NCBI RefSeq assembly: GCF_014698065.1
Contig: NZ_JACJSI010000019.1
Coordinates: 1 to 64,000 of the forward strand
Length of the DNA stretch: 64,000 nucleotides
From: Nostoc flagelliforme FACHB-838
GTDB taxonomy: Bacteria; Cyanobacteriota; Cyanobacteriia; Cyanobacteriales; Nostocaceae
Direction of reading: 5' to 3'
Every line of letters begins with the position of its first letter. Position 1 is the first letter of the stretch. Made by a program: the position numbers and the translations under genes. The notes below the pieces were generated by a model, which saw only the letters and a program-made list of their open reading frames with translations, was not told the origin of the DNA and did not search any database. Below, piece after piece: positions 18,723 to 29,435 of this stretch.

Positions 18723-20066
18723 ATGACAAAGACTAAAGGACAAATGAAAAATATTTCGCGTAGAAAATTTATTTTAACCACCACTACTGCGGCGGCGGCT
18801 TCTATCCTGGCTCATGGTTGTTCTTCCGGTAGCAATACAGCATCAACAGGTGGTAATGCACCCTCTGCGGCTCCGGCTGCCAATGTCTCTACAGTAGCTA
18901 ATGCGCCAAAGGTAGAAACAACCAAAGCCAAATTAGGATTCATTGCTCTAACTGATGCTGCTCCCCTAATTATTGCTAAAGAAAAGGGTTTCTTTGCCAA
19001 ATATGGTATGACTGATGTTGAGGTCATCAAACAAAAATCTTGGCCTGTCACCCGTGATAATTTAAAAATAGGCTCATCTGGCGGTGGTATTGATGGCGCA
19101 CACATCCTCAGCCCCATGCCTTATTTGATGACCATTAACGATAAAGTGCCAATGTATATTTTGGCAAGATTAAATACCAATGGTCAGGCTATTTCTGTTG
19201 CAAATAAATTTAAAAACCTGAATGTAAAATTAGAAAGTAAGGCGCTGAAAGAAACTGCGAATCTTGCCAAAGCCGAGCAAAAAGCCTTGAAATTTGGTAT
19301 GACCTTTCCTGGCGGCACCCACGATTTATGGATGCGTTATTGGCTAGCAGCTGGCGGTATTAATCCAGATCAAGATGTGGTTTTATCACCTGTACCACCA
19401 CCACAAATGGTGGCAAATATGAAAGTCAGCACTATCGATTCTTTCTGTGTAGGAGAGCCTTGGAACGCTCAATTGGTCAACCAAAAATTAGGCTATTCAG
19501 CTTTAGTTACAGGCGAGTTGTGGAAAGATCATCCAGAAAAAGCCTTTGCGATGCGGAAAGATTGGGTTGATCAAAATCCTAATGCTGCACAGGCATTGTT
19601 GATGGCAACTTTGGAAGCTCAACAATGGTGCGATCGCGCCGAAAATAAAGAGGAAATGTGCAAAATCTGTTCTGATCGTAAATACTTTAACGTTGCGGTT
19701 GCAGATATTTTAGAAAGGTCTAAAGGCAATATTGACTTCGGCGATGGACGGACTGAGCAAAACTTTTCACATCCGATGAAGTTCTGGGTAGATAATGCTT
19801 CTTATCCTTTCAAAAGTCATGATATTTGGTTTTTAACAGAAGAAATTCGCTGGGGCTATTTACCAAAAGATACTAAAGTTCAAGAAATAGTTAATCAAGT
19901 GAATAAAGAGAACTTGTGGAAACAAGCAGCTAAAGCTATTGGTGTTGCTGATTCTGAGATTCCTAAGAGTAGTTCTCGTGGAGTTGAAACTTTCTTCGAT
20001 GGTGTAAAATTTGACCCTGAGAAACCAGAAGAATATTTACAAAGTTTAAAAATCAAGAAAGTTTAA
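18723..20066 (+). CDS. nrtA: Nitrate/nitrite ABC transporter, substrate-binding lipoprotein
   Basis: A 447-residue binding protein that captures nitrate and nitrite outside the membrane for NrtBCD. The N-terminus has a twin-arginine-like motif (ISRRKFIL) and a lipobox ending at ILAHGC, so it should be a lipoprotein. The mature part carries the NrtA/CmpA/SsuA motifs [35 protein letters not shown] and GEPWNAQLV. The start could also be the second ATG at 18744 (MKNISRRKF), which gives a more usual signal length; neither has a strong ribosome site. CmpA, the bicarbonate homologue, is the main alternative, but the location between nirA and narB settles it as nitrate-specific. Confidence 0.95.
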   Translation: MTKTKGQMKNISRRKFILTTTTAAAASILAHGCSSGSNTASTGGNAPSAAPAANVSTVANAPKVETTKAKLGFIALTDAAPLIIAKEKGFFAKYGMTDVEVIKQKSWPVTRDNLKIGSSGGGIDGAHILSPMPYLMTINDKVPMYILARLNTNGQAISVANKFKNLNVKLESKALKETANLAKAEQKALKFGMTFPGGTHDLWMRYWLAAGGINPDQDVVLSPVPPPQMVANMKVSTIDSFCVGEPWNAQLVNQKLGYSALVTGELWKDHPEKAFAMRKDWVDQNPNAAQALLMATLEAQQWCDRAENKEEMCKICSDRKYFNVAVADILERSKGNIDFGDGRTEQNFSHPMKFWVDNASYPFKSHDIWFLTEEIRWGYLPKDTKVQEIVNQVNKENLWKQAAKAIGVADSEIPKSSSRGVETFFDGVKFDPEKPEEYLQSLKIKKV

Positions 20067-20173
20067 TGAAGTATTTAGGCACAATCTCCCTTTGTGATAA
20101 CACTGCGCTAACTCACTACAAACTTTAATTTTTCGCCTAGCTACGTCGTAAAGACAACCGGAGAACAAAGAAA

Positions 20174-21007
20174 ATGGCAGCTATTCTTGGAAGTCGCAAT
20201 TTCAGAAAAAATAACCGCAAAAGTTTCAATAAATTAGTTTCGCAAAAAATTGTGCCACCACTGGTAGCATTAGCTATTTTTCTAGTGATTTGGCAACTAG
20301 TTTGTTTAACTCCTAACTTTGGTTTACCCGGCCCAATAGAAACATTTTCAGAAACTTGGAATCCTTTTATCATCGATCCATTTTTTGATAATGGTGAAAG
20401 TGATAAAGGCTTGGGCTGGCAGATACTTAGTAGTTTGGGAAGGGTCGCTTTAGGTTTTTCCCTAGCAGCAATTGTTGGCATTGCATTAGGGATTTTTGTT
20501 GGTGCTAACAAGTTACTCTATAATGCCGTTGATCCTATTTTCCAAGTGTTGCGGACAGTACCGCCTCTAGCATGGCTACCAATTTCTCTGGCAGCATTTC
20601 AACAAGCGAATCCTTCAGCTATTTTCGTGATTTTCATTACATCCATTTGGCCGATTGTGATCAACACTACGGTGGGCGTACAACAAATTCCTCAAGACTA
20701 TGTAAACGTAGCTAGAGTTTTACGTTTGAAAGGGCTAAAGTATTTCCTAAAAGTTGTGTTTCCTGCAACTGTTCCTTATATATTCACAGGATTACGCATT
20801 GGCATTGGTTTATCTTGGCTAGCAATCGTTGCAGCAGAAATGTTAGTCGGTGGCGTAGGAATTGGTTCATTTATTTGGGATGCTTACAATACAACCACAG
20901 AAACTAACTTAAGCGAAATTATCCTCGCACTAATTTATGTTGGTTTAGTCGGATTGATTCTAGATAGAATGGTTGGCTTTATAGCTAGCAAAGTTGTCCC
21001 AGAGTAG
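20174..21007 (+). CDS. nrtB: Nitrate/nitrite ABC transporter, permease
   Basis: A 277-residue inner-membrane permease with about six hydrophobic segments and the BPD-type coupling loop around RVLRLKGLKYFLKVVFPATV, which docks onto the ATPases NrtC and NrtD. It matches the NrtB/CmpB family in length and in the N-terminal LVIWQLVCLTPNFGLPGP region. It lies about 107 bp after nrtA. The 91-bp gap to nrtC holds another dispersed repeat of the ATTACGAATTACG type. Confidence 0.95.
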   Translation: MAAILGSRNFRKNNRKSFNKLVSQKIVPPLVALAIFLVIWQLVCLTPNFGLPGPIETFSETWNPFIIDPFFDNGESDKGLGWQILSSLGRVALGFSLAAIVGIALGIFVGANKLLYNAVDPIFQVLRTVPPLAWLPISLAAFQQANPSAIFVIFITSIWPIVINTTVGVQQIPQDYVNVARVLRLKGLKYFLKVVFPATVPYIFTGLRIGIGLSWLAIVAAEMLVGGVGIGSFIWDAYNTTTETNLSEIILALIYVGLVGLILDRMVGFIASKVVPE

Positions 21008-21098
21008 GGAATAGTAAATAAGCTACTTCCCCATTACGAATTACGTTAGCGCAGCGTTAGCGAGTCTTCGAGCGTCATTACGAATTACGAATTAACAA

Positions 21099-23087
21099 AT
21101 GACTACTTTTGTTGAAGTTGACCACATTGACCGTGTATTTGAACTTCCGAATGGCGGCAAATATATTGCTCTAAAAAATATTGATTTGAAAATCCAAGAA
21201 GGGGAATTTGTTTCTCTAATTGGACATTCTGGTTGTGGTAAGTCTACTTTGCTCAACATCATTGCAGGTTTAGATAGAGCAAGTGTTGGAGGTGTGACGT
21301 TAGAAGGGCGGGAAGTTAGAGAACCCAGTCCAGATCGGATGGTTGTGTTTCAAAACTACTCTTTGCTGCCTTGGTTAACAGTACGGGAAAATATTGCCCT
21401 AGCTGTGGATGAAGTGTACAAGGATAAACCCAAAGGCGATCGCAGAAGCATTATCGAAGAACATATCGATATGGTGGGGCTACGTCTGGCGGCGAATAAA
21501 CGTCCTAGCGAGTTATCTGGGGGAATGAAACAACGGGTAGCGATCGCTCGCGCCTTAGCAACTCGTCCCAAGTTATTACTGCTAGACGAACCCTTTGGGG
21601 CGTTGGATGCCCTAACACGGGGTAGTTTGCAAGAACAACTGATGAAAATTTGCAACGAACACAACGTTACTTGTGTGATGGTGACACACGATGTAGATGA
21701 GGCGCTGTTGTTGAGCGATCGCGTTGTCATGCTCACTAATGGCCCAGAAGCTCATATCGGGCAAATCCTCGAAGTTCCAATCCCTCGGCCGCGTCAACGC
21801 TTGGAAGTCGTCAAACATCCCAGCTACTACAGTCTGCGGAATGAAATGATTTACTTCCTCAACCAACAAAAACTGGTTAAGAAACGCAAAGCACAGCAGA
21901 CTTCAGCACCAGTAGCCATATCCCGCAACGGCTTAGAAAAAGTCAATTTAGAAATTGGCTTTATGCCTCTGACTGATGCTGCACCTTTAATCGTTGCTCA
22001 AGAAAAAGGCTTCTTTGCTCAGTACGGTTTAGAAAACATCACCCTCACTCGTGCCAATACCTGGAAGGAAATAGCTCAAGGCGTTGTTACTGGCAAATTA
22101 GACGCAGCCCAAATGCTGGCGGGAATGCCCTTAGCCCTAACTTTGGGTGCTGGTGGTAAAAAACCAATTCCTATAATCAATGCCCTAAATATCTCTCGCA
22201 ATGCGAACGCCATCACCTTAAGCAAAAGATTGTATAGCCAAGGTGTTAGAAATCTGGCTGGCTTAAAAACAGCAATTAACGCTGCTCCCGACCAAATTCT
22301 AACTTTGGGTGTAGCTCACTCTACTTCAATGGTGAACCTAATCCTGCGTTATTGGCTGGCGGCTGGTGGCATCGATCCCGATCGAGATGTCAGCTTAACG
22401 GTGATTCCACCAATGGAAATGGTTTCTCAACTCAAAGCCGGAAATATTGACGGTTACTGTGCTGGAGAACCTTGGAATTATCTTGCTGTTCATCAAAACT
22501 TAGGCTTTGTTGCCGCCACAGCTTTAGAAATTTGGTCAGGACAGCCAAAAAAAGTGTTGGGAGTGCGGGAAGATTGGGCGCAGAAATATCCAGAAACTTA
22601 TCTTGCTCTGCTTAAAGCACTGTTAGAAGCTTGTAAATACTGTGATGATTTCCGCAACCGCGAAGAAATTTTAGAAATAATCTGCCGTCCTGAGTACTTA
22701 GACATAGATCCTGTATATGTTCGTCCTGGTTTCGTCGATCGCTACGATCGCGGCGACGGTACAGAACCACAAGAATTCAAAGCCTACAACCAGTTTTATC
22801 TCAATCAAACCAACTATCCCAACCGCACTGAAATTTTGTGGATGGCCACTCAGATGGCACGTTGGGGTTTAACACCCTTCCCAAAAAACTGGGTGGAAGT
22901 AATTGAAAGAGTCTGTCGCACAGATATATTTGGTGCTGCTGCCCGCGAACTCGGCTTACTCGATATCGGAGAAGATGACCCTGTTCACTTATTTGATGGG
23001 AAAGTTTTTAACCCATCAGAGCCGATAGAGTATCTCAAAAGTCTGGAAATTAAACGACAAATACGTATTGAAGAAGTATTTATTTAG
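21099..23087 (+). CDS. nrtC: Nitrate ABC transporter ATPase fused to a NrtA-like sensor domain
   Basis: A 662-residue fusion. Residues 1-260 are an ABC ATPase with Walker [10 protein letters not shown] (from G42), signature LSGGMKQRV and Walker [10 protein letters not shown]. From about residue 290 the protein is a NrtA-like binding domain lacking a signal ([38 protein letters not shown]), parallel to NrtA. In the known cyanobacterial system this domain is cytoplasmic and mediates regulation of uptake, including ammonium-promoted inhibition. The architecture and length are the family standard, not an artefact. The stop codon is followed directly by a heptamer repeat. Confidence 0.96.
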   Translation: MTTFVEVDHIDRVFELPNGGKYIALKNIDLKIQEGEFVSLIGHSGCGKSTLLNIIAGLDRASVGGVTLEGREVREPSPDRMVVFQNYSLLPWLTVRENIALAVDEVYKDKPKGDRRSIIEEHIDMVGLRLAANKRPSELSGGMKQRVAIARALATRPKLLLLDEPFGALDALTRGSLQEQLMKICNEHNVTCVMVTHDVDEALLLSDRVVMLTNGPEAHIGQILEVPIPRPRQRLEVVKHPSYYSLRNEMIYFLNQQKLVKKRKAQQTSAPVAISRNGLEKVNLEIGFMPLTDAAPLIVAQEKGFFAQYGLENITLTRANTWKEIAQGVVTGKLDAAQMLAGMPLALTLGAGGKKPIPIINALNISRNANAITLSKRLYSQGVRNLAGLKTAINAAPDQILTLGVAHSTSMVNLILRYWLAAGGIDPDRDVSLTVIPPMEMVSQLKAGNIDGYCAGEPWNYLAVHQNLGFVAATALEIWSGQPKKVLGVREDWAQKYPETYLALLKALLEACKYCDDFRNREEILEIICRPEYLDIDPVYVRPGFVDRYDRGDGTEPQEFKAYNQFYLNQTNYPNRTEILWMATQMARWGLTPFPKNWVEVIERVCRTDIFGAAARELGLLDIGEDDPVHLFDGKVFNPSEPIEYLKSLEIKRQIRIEEVFI

Positions 23088-23122
23088 TCATTGGTCATTA
23101 GTCATTGGTCATTGGTCATTTG
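23088..23122. repeat. Heptanucleotide tandem repeat (TCATTRG)5
   Basis: Five 7-bp units (TCATTGG, TCATTAG, TCATTGG, TCATTGG, TCATTTG) follow immediately after the nrtC stop codon, in the nrtC-nrtD gap. Confidence 0.85.
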
Positions 23123-23168
23123 TGACTGACAAAGAACAAATAACAAACTACCCATAGATAAACTTACG

Positions 23169-24008
23169 ATGCAAATAGTAAACAGCAAAACCCAAATTAA
23201 TAAACTGCAAACGAAAAAAGCAGAAGATTTTTTGGTGATTGAAGGTGTAAGCAAAATTTATCCAACTTCTGAAGGCCCTTACACCGTACTGGATGGAGTT
23301 GACCTGAAAGTGCGCGAGGGTGAATTTGTTTGCATAATCGGTCACTCTGGCTGCGGCAAATCAACCCTGCTCAACATGGTTTCCGGGTTTAACACTCCCA
23401 CCGATGGTATTGTCCTGCTGCAAGACAAACCCATCACCGAACCAGGCCCAGACCGGATGATGGTATTCCAAAATTATTGTCTACTGCCTTGGCTGAGTGT
23501 CTTTGATAACGTTTATCTCGCGGTTGATTCGGTGTTTCCTAAAAAACCCCAGGCAGAAAAACGGGCGATTGTTAGAGAACATTTGGCAATGGTGGGACTC
23601 ACAGAAGCGGCTGACAAAAAACCCAATCAGCTTTCTGGTGGGATGAAGCAGAGAGTTGCGATCGCTCGTGCCCTTTCCATCCGTCCGCAAGTATTGATTC
23701 TTGATGAACCCTTTGGGGCATTAGATGCCATCACAAAAGAAGAATTACAAGAAGAACTCCTGCAAATCTGGCGTGAACATCAAGTCACCGTACTGATGAT
23801 TACTCATGACATAGATGAGGCGCTTTTCCTCGCAGACAGAGTTGTGATGATGACTAACGGCCCATCTGCTCACATTGGTGAAATCCTGAATATTCCCTTC
23901 TCCCGTCCCCGCAATCGTCGCCGCATCATGGAAGATCCAGAATACTACAACCTGCGAAACTACGCTCTAGACTTCCTATTCCGCCGATTTGCTCATGCTG
24001 ACGAGTAA
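23169..24008 (+). CDS. nrtD: Nitrate/nitrite ABC transporter, second ATPase
   Basis: A 279-residue ABC ATPase that pairs with NrtC. Walker A (GHSGCGKST, near residue 58), signature [10 protein letters not shown] and Walker [13 protein letters not shown] are all intact, and the switch histidine follows in ITHDIDEAL. It lacks the extra binding-protein domain of NrtC, as expected. The N-terminal 20 residues are basic and variable. It lies 81 bp after nrtC in the nirA operon. Confidence 0.95.
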   Translation: MQIVNSKTQINKLQTKKAEDFLVIEGVSKIYPTSEGPYTVLDGVDLKVREGEFVCIIGHSGCGKSTLLNMVSGFNTPTDGIVLLQDKPITEPGPDRMMVFQNYCLLPWLSVFDNVYLAVDSVFPKKPQAEKRAIVREHLAMVGLTEAADKKPNQLSGGMKQRVAIARALSIRPQVLILDEPFGALDAITKEELQEELLQIWREHQVTVLMITHDIDEALFLADRVVMMTNGPSAHIGEILNIPFSRPRNRRRIMEDPEYYNLRNYALDFLFRRFAHADE

Positions 24009-24102
24009 CTACCGCTTCGCAGAGTCATTTGTCAAGAGTTAAGAAATTTTCTTCTGCTTCCCTACCTTCTTCTGTGTGTCCTCTTCAATTAGGAAGATTT
24101 GA

Positions 24103-25623
24103 ATGCTTAAAAATTTATTTTCATTCAGCGATCGCTATCGCATCTTACATCTAACTTGGTTTGCCTTCTTTCTATCATTTGTAGTCTGGTTTAACTTTGC
24201 CCCGTTTCAAACAGCCATCAAAGAAGCATTTAGCTTAAGTGAAGGACAAGTTAGAACTATCGCTATTTGTAACGTCGCCCTGACTGTGCCAGCCCGCATC
24301 ATTATTGGTATGGTTTTAGACAAATATGGGCCAAGAATTACTTACTCAATCTTGCTGATGTATGCTGCCATTCCCTGCCTGGCTTTTGCATTCGCCCAAA
24401 ACTTCAGCCAGTTGATCATCAGTCGCTTGGCATTAAGTATAGTAGGTGCTGGTTTTGTGATTGGTATTCGGATGGTTGCTGAATGGTTTCCTCCGAAAGA
24501 AATTGGCATCGCAGAGGGGATTTATGGTGGCTGGGGTAATTTTGGTTCAGCAGGTGCGGCTTTTACCTTACCTTCAATAGCGGCGTTAACAGCTTTTTTC
24601 GCTGCTGGTCAACTTAACTGGCGGCTAGCGATCGCTTTAACTGGGATAATAGCCGCTATCTATGGAGTAATCTATTTCTTCAACGTTCAAGATACTCCCC
24701 CTGGCAAAGTTTATCAGCGCCCCTCTCGTCACGGCGGCATAGAAGTTACTAGCAAGAAAAGCTTTTGGTTGCTGATGTTGACTAATATTCCCTTAGTTGG
24801 CATCTTAGCCCTGCTAGCTTGGCGCATCTCTCAAATTGGTTTACTTTCTCCAACCCAGTTATTTATTGTCTATCTATTGTTAATTGGTCTGTACCTCTTC
24901 CAAGCCTATAAGTGTTGGAACGTGAATCAAGACTTGATGATAGGTAAAAAACAATATGCCCCTAAAGACCGCTATGAATTTTCTCAGGTGGCAATACTAG
25001 AACTAACTTACTTCGTCAACTTTGGTTCAGAATTAGCAGTTGTTTCCATGCTACCGGCATTTTTTGAATCAACTTTCACTCTCAGCAAAGTATTGGCAGG
25101 GATGATTGCTGCTAGTTACGCATTCATGAACTTATTTGCACGTCCCGGCGGCGGTTGGGTATCTGATACAGTAGGTAGTCGCAAATGGACAATGACCATA
25201 TTGACTGGTGGCATGGGTATTGCTTATCTATTGATGAGCGGTGTCAGTAGTAATTGGTGGTTGCCTATAGCAATTATGCTGACTATGGCTTGTTCATTTT
25301 TTGTCCAAGCTGGGGAAGGTTCTACTTTTGCAATCGTGCCTTTGGTAAAGCGGCGAGTTACTGGTCAGATTGCTGGCAATGTTGGTGCTTACGGCAATGT
25401 AGGAGCCGTAGCCTACCTTACTTTATACAGTTTTTTACCGCCGGGTGACATTGGTAATCAAATCTTTTTTCAGACTCTCGGTGTTACTGCATTGATTGTT
25501 ACTTTCCTTTGTGCCTTCTTGTTGAAAGAACCTAAAGGCTCATTTGCTGAACACCATGAAGGTGATGAACCAGAACTCGCAGCAGAAAACTTCCCTGTTT
25601 TCGCTGAAGAAAAGAAGTATTAA
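24103..25623 (+). CDS. nrtP: MFS nitrate/nitrite permease (NrtP/NarK type)
   Basis: A 506-residue polytopic membrane protein of the nitrate/nitrite porter family, with about twelve hydrophobic segments. The nitrate signatures are seen: GAGFVIGIRMVAEWFPPKE and GIYGGWGNFGSAGA in the first half, and GQIAGNVGAYGNVGAVAYL in the second. NrtP (NapA) is the secondary nitrate transporter normally found in cyanobacteria that lack nrtABCD, such as many marine strains. Here it lies inside the same operon, directly between nrtD and narB, so the cell has both kinds of uptake. The acidic C-terminal tail (HHEGDEPELAAE) is cytoplasmic and could be regulatory. Confidence 0.93.
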   Translation: MLKNLFSFSDRYRILHLTWFAFFLSFVVWFNFAPFQTAIKEAFSLSEGQVRTIAICNVALTVPARIIIGMVLDKYGPRITYSILLMYAAIPCLAFAFAQNFSQLIISRLALSIVGAGFVIGIRMVAEWFPPKEIGIAEGIYGGWGNFGSAGAAFTLPSIAALTAFFAAGQLNWRLAIALTGIIAAIYGVIYFFNVQDTPPGKVYQRPSRHGGIEVTSKKSFWLLMLTNIPLVGILALLAWRISQIGLLSPTQLFIVYLLLIGLYLFQAYKCWNVNQDLMIGKKQYAPKDRYEFSQVAILELTYFVNFGSELAVVSMLPAFFESTFTLSKVLAGMIAASYAFMNLFARPGGGWVSDTVGSRKWTMTILTGGMGIAYLLMSGVSSNWWLPIAIMLTMACSFFVQAGEGSTFAIVPLVKRRVTGQIAGNVGAYGNVGAVAYLTLYSFLPPGDIGNQIFFQTLGVTALIVTFLCAFLLKEPKGSFAEHHEGDEPELAAENFPVFAEEKKY

Positions 25624-25633
25624 TTACGAATTA

Positions 25634-25741
25634 GGGACATCCAAGAATTAAATTAGTCAATTCCTGCATCCAACGTCACTATCCAATTTTTTCTCCCCCT
25701 GCTTTCCAAAACGATTGATTATTTTTTTACTTGGAAGTCCC
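25634..25741. mobile_element. MITE-like element, GGGACATCCAAG / CTTGGAAGTCCC ends
   Basis: A 108-bp inverted-repeat element between nrtP and narB. The ends are nearly complementary and the right end reads GATTGATTATTTTTTTACTTGG. It belongs with the elements at 37418-37537 and 48711-48929, which share the GGGACTTCCAG-type end. Confidence 0.7.
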
Positions 25742-25816
25742 TTATTTGTCGAGTATTAAAAAAAATTCTTCCCTTGTTCCCCCACCTCCCACACTCTCCA
25801 CTCAAAGCAAACTGCC

Positions 25817-28024
25817 ATGACTGAATTTACCAAAACTCTTTGTCCTTACTGTGGTGTGGGCTGTGGACTGGAAGTTTCGCCCCCAGCCCAACATAACAAA
25901 GCAACTAATCGAGATAGTCAAGGTAATCCAATTTGGCGGGTGCGCGGCGATAAAGCCCATCCATCTAGCCAAGGAATGGTTTGCGTCAAAGGCGCAACGA
26001 TCGCAGAATCTTTAGATAAAAATAGATTACATTACCCAATGGTGCGAGACTCCTTAGATCAAGAGTTTCGCCAGGTTAGTTGGGATGAAGCCTTTAATAT
26101 AATCACGCAGCGCATTCAAACCGTGCGCTTCACCCAAGGGCCAGAAGCCTTATGTATGTATGGTTCCGGCCAGTTTCAAACTGAGGATTATTACATAGCC
26201 CAGAAACTGTTGAAAGGCTGTCTGGGTACTAATAATTTTGATGCCAACTCTCGCTTATGTATGTCTAGTGCGGTGTCTGGCTACATTCAAAGCTTTGGCG
26301 CAGATGGCCCACCCTGTTGTTACGAAGACCTGGAGTTAACTGACTGTGCATTTTTAATTGGTACTAATACAGCCGAATGTCACCCCATCGTTTTTAATCG
26401 GCTGGAAAAATATCACAAAAAGAACCGCAAAGTCAAAATGATTGTGGTCGATCCCCGTCGCACGCCAACCGCAGAAGCAGCTGATTTGCATTTAGCCATT
26501 CGTCCCGGTACAGATATCGATTTGTTAAACGGCATCGCCCACTTGTTGATGCGCTGGAATTACATCGATACCATCTTCATGGACGACTGCACCAGCAATT
26601 TTCCCGCTTATGCTGAGGTGATTCGCCACTATCCGCCAGAAATAGTAGCTCATCGATGTGGAATCAGCATTGAAGATTTAGAAACAGCCGCTCGTTATTG
26701 GGGTGAATCGCAGCGAGTATTGTCTTTATGGTCAATGGGTGTGAATCAATCGTCAGAAGGGACGGCTAAGGTAAGAACTATCATTAACCTGCACCTGATG
26801 ACTGGACAGATTGGCAAACCTGGGGCTGGGCCTTTCTCCCTCACTGGTCAACCGAACGCAATGGGAGGAAGGGAAGCCGGAGGTTTGGCGCATTTATTAC
26901 CAGGTTATCGGGTGGTAAAAAATCCTCAGCACCGCGCAGAAGTTGAGGAGTTTTGGGGACTTAAGCCGGGACAGATTTCGCCCAATCCCGGTTTGACTGC
27001 TTGGGATATGATTACTGGTTTGGAAAATGGCGCTGTAGAGTTATTGTGGATTGCGGCTACTAATCCAGCTGTGAGTATGCCAGATTTGGAGCGCACGAAA
27101 AAGGCATTATTGCGATCGCCTTTCACCATCTACCAAGACGCTTATTATCCCACAGAAACCGCTGCCTACGCTCACGTTTTGCTACCAGCCGCCCAGTGGG
27201 GTGAAAAAACTGGCGTGATGACAAACTCTGAACGAGTAGTAACTCTTTGTTCAGCATTCCACCAACCGCCAAGAGAAGCTAAAGCAGACTGGGAAATTTT
27301 TGCCGAAGTTGGGCGTAGATTAGGTTTTGAGAAAGAATTTGCCTTTGCTAACTCTGCTGAAGTTTATGCTGAGTTTGTCAAACTAACTAAAAATCGCCCT
27401 TGCGATATGACGGGTATCAGTCACGCGCAATTAAAGACGCATGGCCCGACTCAATGGCCCCATCCTGAAGAGAGCAGGGGAAGCAGAGGAGCAGGGGAAG
27501 ACAATCGCTCTGGGAAACGGTTATATACTAACTTGCGTTTCCACACCTCTGATGGACGCGCTCGATTTGGGGCATATTACTCAAAGGGATTAGCAGAACC
27601 ACCAGACCCAGATTATCCTTTTGTGCTAACTAATGGGCGACTTTACGGACACTGGCATACGCAGACACGTACCGGGCGGATTGAAAAAATTTGTAAAATG
27701 CATCCCGAACCGTTTATCGAAATTCATCCCCGTGATGCTACTCGGTTAGGTATTGTAGATAGTATGTATGTAGAAGTGCGATCGCGTCGGGGTAAAGCCA
27801 AGTTTCCTGCTAAAGTGACAAAAGCGATCGCACCTGGTACAGTTTTTGTCCCCATGCACTGGGGTTCGCTGTGGGCAGATAATGCCGAAGCCAACGCCCT
27901 CACCCATCCAGAGGCGTGCCCCGATTCACTGCAACCAGAATTAAAAGCCTGTGCTGTGCAACTGATACCAATCTCTGTGGAAGTTACAGTCAAAGATTAT
28001 CAACTCCAGTCCTCACAATGGTAA
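25817..28024 (+). CDS. narB: Ferredoxin-nitrate reductase, molybdenum enzyme
   Basis: A 735-residue assimilatory nitrate reductase with bis-MGD molybdenum cofactor and one 4Fe-4S cluster. The cluster ligands are C9, C12, C16 and C56 ([15 protein letters not shown]). Cofactor-binding motifs include [28 protein letters not shown] and [15 protein letters not shown]. It reduces nitrate to nitrite for NirA. It is the last structural gene of the operon and should be matured by NarM, encoded further downstream. Around 27468-27507 the protein has a short low-complexity insert ([12 protein letters not shown]) coded by intergenic-type repeat DNA. Confidence 0.96.
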   Translation: MTEFTKTLCPYCGVGCGLEVSPPAQHNKATNRDSQGNPIWRVRGDKAHPSSQGMVCVKGATIAESLDKNRLHYPMVRDSLDQEFRQVSWDEAFNIITQRIQTVRFTQGPEALCMYGSGQFQTEDYYIAQKLLKGCLGTNNFDANSRLCMSSAVSGYIQSFGADGPPCCYEDLELTDCAFLIGTNTAECHPIVFNRLEKYHKKNRKVKMIVVDPRRTPTAEAADLHLAIRPGTDIDLLNGIAHLLMRWNYIDTIFMDDCTSNFPAYAEVIRHYPPEIVAHRCGISIEDLETAARYWGESQRVLSLWSMGVNQSSEGTAKVRTIINLHLMTGQIGKPGAGPFSLTGQPNAMGGREAGGLAHLLPGYRVVKNPQHRAEVEEFWGLKPGQISPNPGLTAWDMITGLENGAVELLWIAATNPAVSMPDLERTKKALLRSPFTIYQDAYYPTETAAYAHVLLPAAQWGEKTGVMTNSERVVTLCSAFHQPPREAKADWEIFAEVGRRLGFEKEFAFANSAEVYAEFVKLTKNRPCDMTGISHAQLKTHGPTQWPHPEESRGSRGAGEDNRSGKRLYTNLRFHTSDGRARFGAYYSKGLAEPPDPDYPFVLTNGRLYGHWHTQTRTGRIEKICKMHPEPFIEIHPRDATRLGIVDSMYVEVRSRRGKAKFPAKVTKAIAPGTVFVPMHWGSLWADNAEANALTHPEACPDSLQPELKACAVQLIPISVEVTVKDYQLQSSQW

Positions 28025-28297
28025 GCTACACTTTGTAGCTCTATGGTAATCAATAATCACCAATAGGTAATTTAGTCAATAAGCAATAGCTAATAGTTAT
28101 TATCATTTTTTATGGTTCTCTACTCTTGACTCATACCAATTACTATATCTAAAGAGGGCAAGTTTCTACTAAGCACAGGTTTTACCAGCGCCGAGTTGAG
28201 CTATAGTAAAGAGTAAAAATAAGATAATAAACTTACAAATCATCTTTTTTTAATCCTCTAGATTTATCTATGGGATTTTCTTTTATTTGAAAATTGG

Positions 28298-28765
28298 GTG
28301 CATTACATGAAAAGGTTACTTAGGCGAATTTTAGTAGCTACCAAAGATGACAACTTCATGCACTTTATTGAAAACATAGAAGTGCTAGTTTCTAAAGCTC
28401 TATCTCTATTCATGGTAGTTGTGATTTTGGTAGCGATCGCAGATTTAGGAGTATTTATTTTTAAAGAGTTATTTACAGCGCCTTATGGAAAGTTTAATAC
28501 AACATTATATAAAATATTTGGTTTGTTTTTAAATATTTTAATTGCTTTAGAAATATTAGAAAACATTACAGCCTATTTGCGAAAACACGTTTTTCAGGTT
28601 GAATTAGTTATTGTTACATCTTTGATTGCTGTTGCCAGAAAAATTATTATTCTTGACTTAGAGAAAGTTGGAGGTATTGATATAATTGGTTTAGGAATTG
28701 CTATTCTCGCTTTATCAATTAGTTATTTAATAATTCGTCTTAGTAATTCTAGAGACGCAAGATAA
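28298..28765 (+). CDS. PsiE-like four-helix membrane protein
   Basis: A 155-residue integral membrane protein with about four hydrophobic segments (near 35-55, 75-95, 103-120 and 128-147) and short charged loops. The arrangement and the ending ALSISYLIIRL are like the phosphate-starvation-inducible PsiE family, whose biochemical role is unknown. It lies between narB and narM. In Anabaena sp. PCC 7120 a small gene of unknown function between those two can be cotranscribed with the operon. I cannot tell whether this is the same gene. The 273-bp gap from narB makes an own promoter possible. Confidence 0.75.
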   Translation: MHYMKRLLRRILVATKDDNFMHFIENIEVLVSKALSLFMVVVILVAIADLGVFIFKELFTAPYGKFNTTLYKIFGLFLNILIALEILENITAYLRKHVFQVELVIVTSLIAVARKIIILDLEKVGGIDIIGLGIAILALSISYLIIRLSNSRDAR

Positions 28766-28965
28766 AAAACCTTTTGTGGATTTAAAAAATATTTTTTACT
28801 CCCTACTCCCAATACTCATTCAGTAGTTTTAAATTTGTTGAGCAACAACATAATAAACTAATTTTAAATACTTTCTTCTGACCGAAAAGCAAAAGGATAT
28901 AAACCCCTAAATTTATGGGGATTGTTAATTTTGAATTTTGAACTATAAATTCGGAGCGAAGCAAC

Positions 28966-29418
28966 GTGACAGATTTCTTTGAATTTGAAGCAGATTTTGT
29001 TGATTCCCTGCGTTGTATCCCTATGCAGGTGCGTTGCAAATTAGATACCTGTGGCATTAAGCTAAAATTATCTGATTGGAATCAAATGACTACAGCCGAG
29101 CGTCAAGCTTTTGTCGAATTACCTTGCACTACAGAAACGGAAATTCAATCTTACCGCGAGCATATCCAGCAATTAATTCTACAACGTACAGGTATACCTG
29201 CTACAAAATTGCCCATCGAGCCACATCCCGCATGGCTAGACTCTGCCACTGTACCAGCCAGCATCCAGGAAAAAGCTCAAGAAATAGGTGTAATCCTGAC
29301 AGAGCAACATTGGGCAGCTTTAACACCCTTACAGCGTTTTGCCTTGATTAAACTCAGCCGCCCAGGACATGAAAGCAAAAACTTTAAAAGAGCGATCGCA
29401 GAATTCCATCTGCTTTAA
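28966..29418 (+). CDS. narM: NarM, nitrate reductase maturation/association protein
   Basis: A 150-residue soluble protein matching the cyanobacterial nitrate reductase-associated family (FFEFEADFVDSLRCIPMQVR, KLKLSDWN, PLQRFALIKLSRPGHE). NarM is required for active NarB and interacts with it. There is no signal peptide or metal-binding cluster motif. It follows the PsiE-like gene after 200 bp; no NtcA palindrome was found in that gap, so its regulation is unresolved here. The ATG at 29020 (MQVR) is less likely as a start than GTG 28966, because conserved family sequence begins upstream of it. Confidence 0.9.
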   Translation: MTDFFEFEADFVDSLRCIPMQVRCKLDTCGIKLKLSDWNQMTTAERQAFVELPCTTETEIQSYREHIQQLILQRTGIPATKLPIEPHPAWLDSATVPASIQEKAQEIGVILTEQHWAALTPLQRFALIKLSRPGHESKNFKRAIAEFHLL

Positions 29419-29435
29419 TTAGTCAATAGTCACTA

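Noticed and set aside
21099-23087. nrtC as an erroneous fusion of two genes
   Set aside because: An ATPase fused to a NrtA-like domain is the normal form of NrtC.
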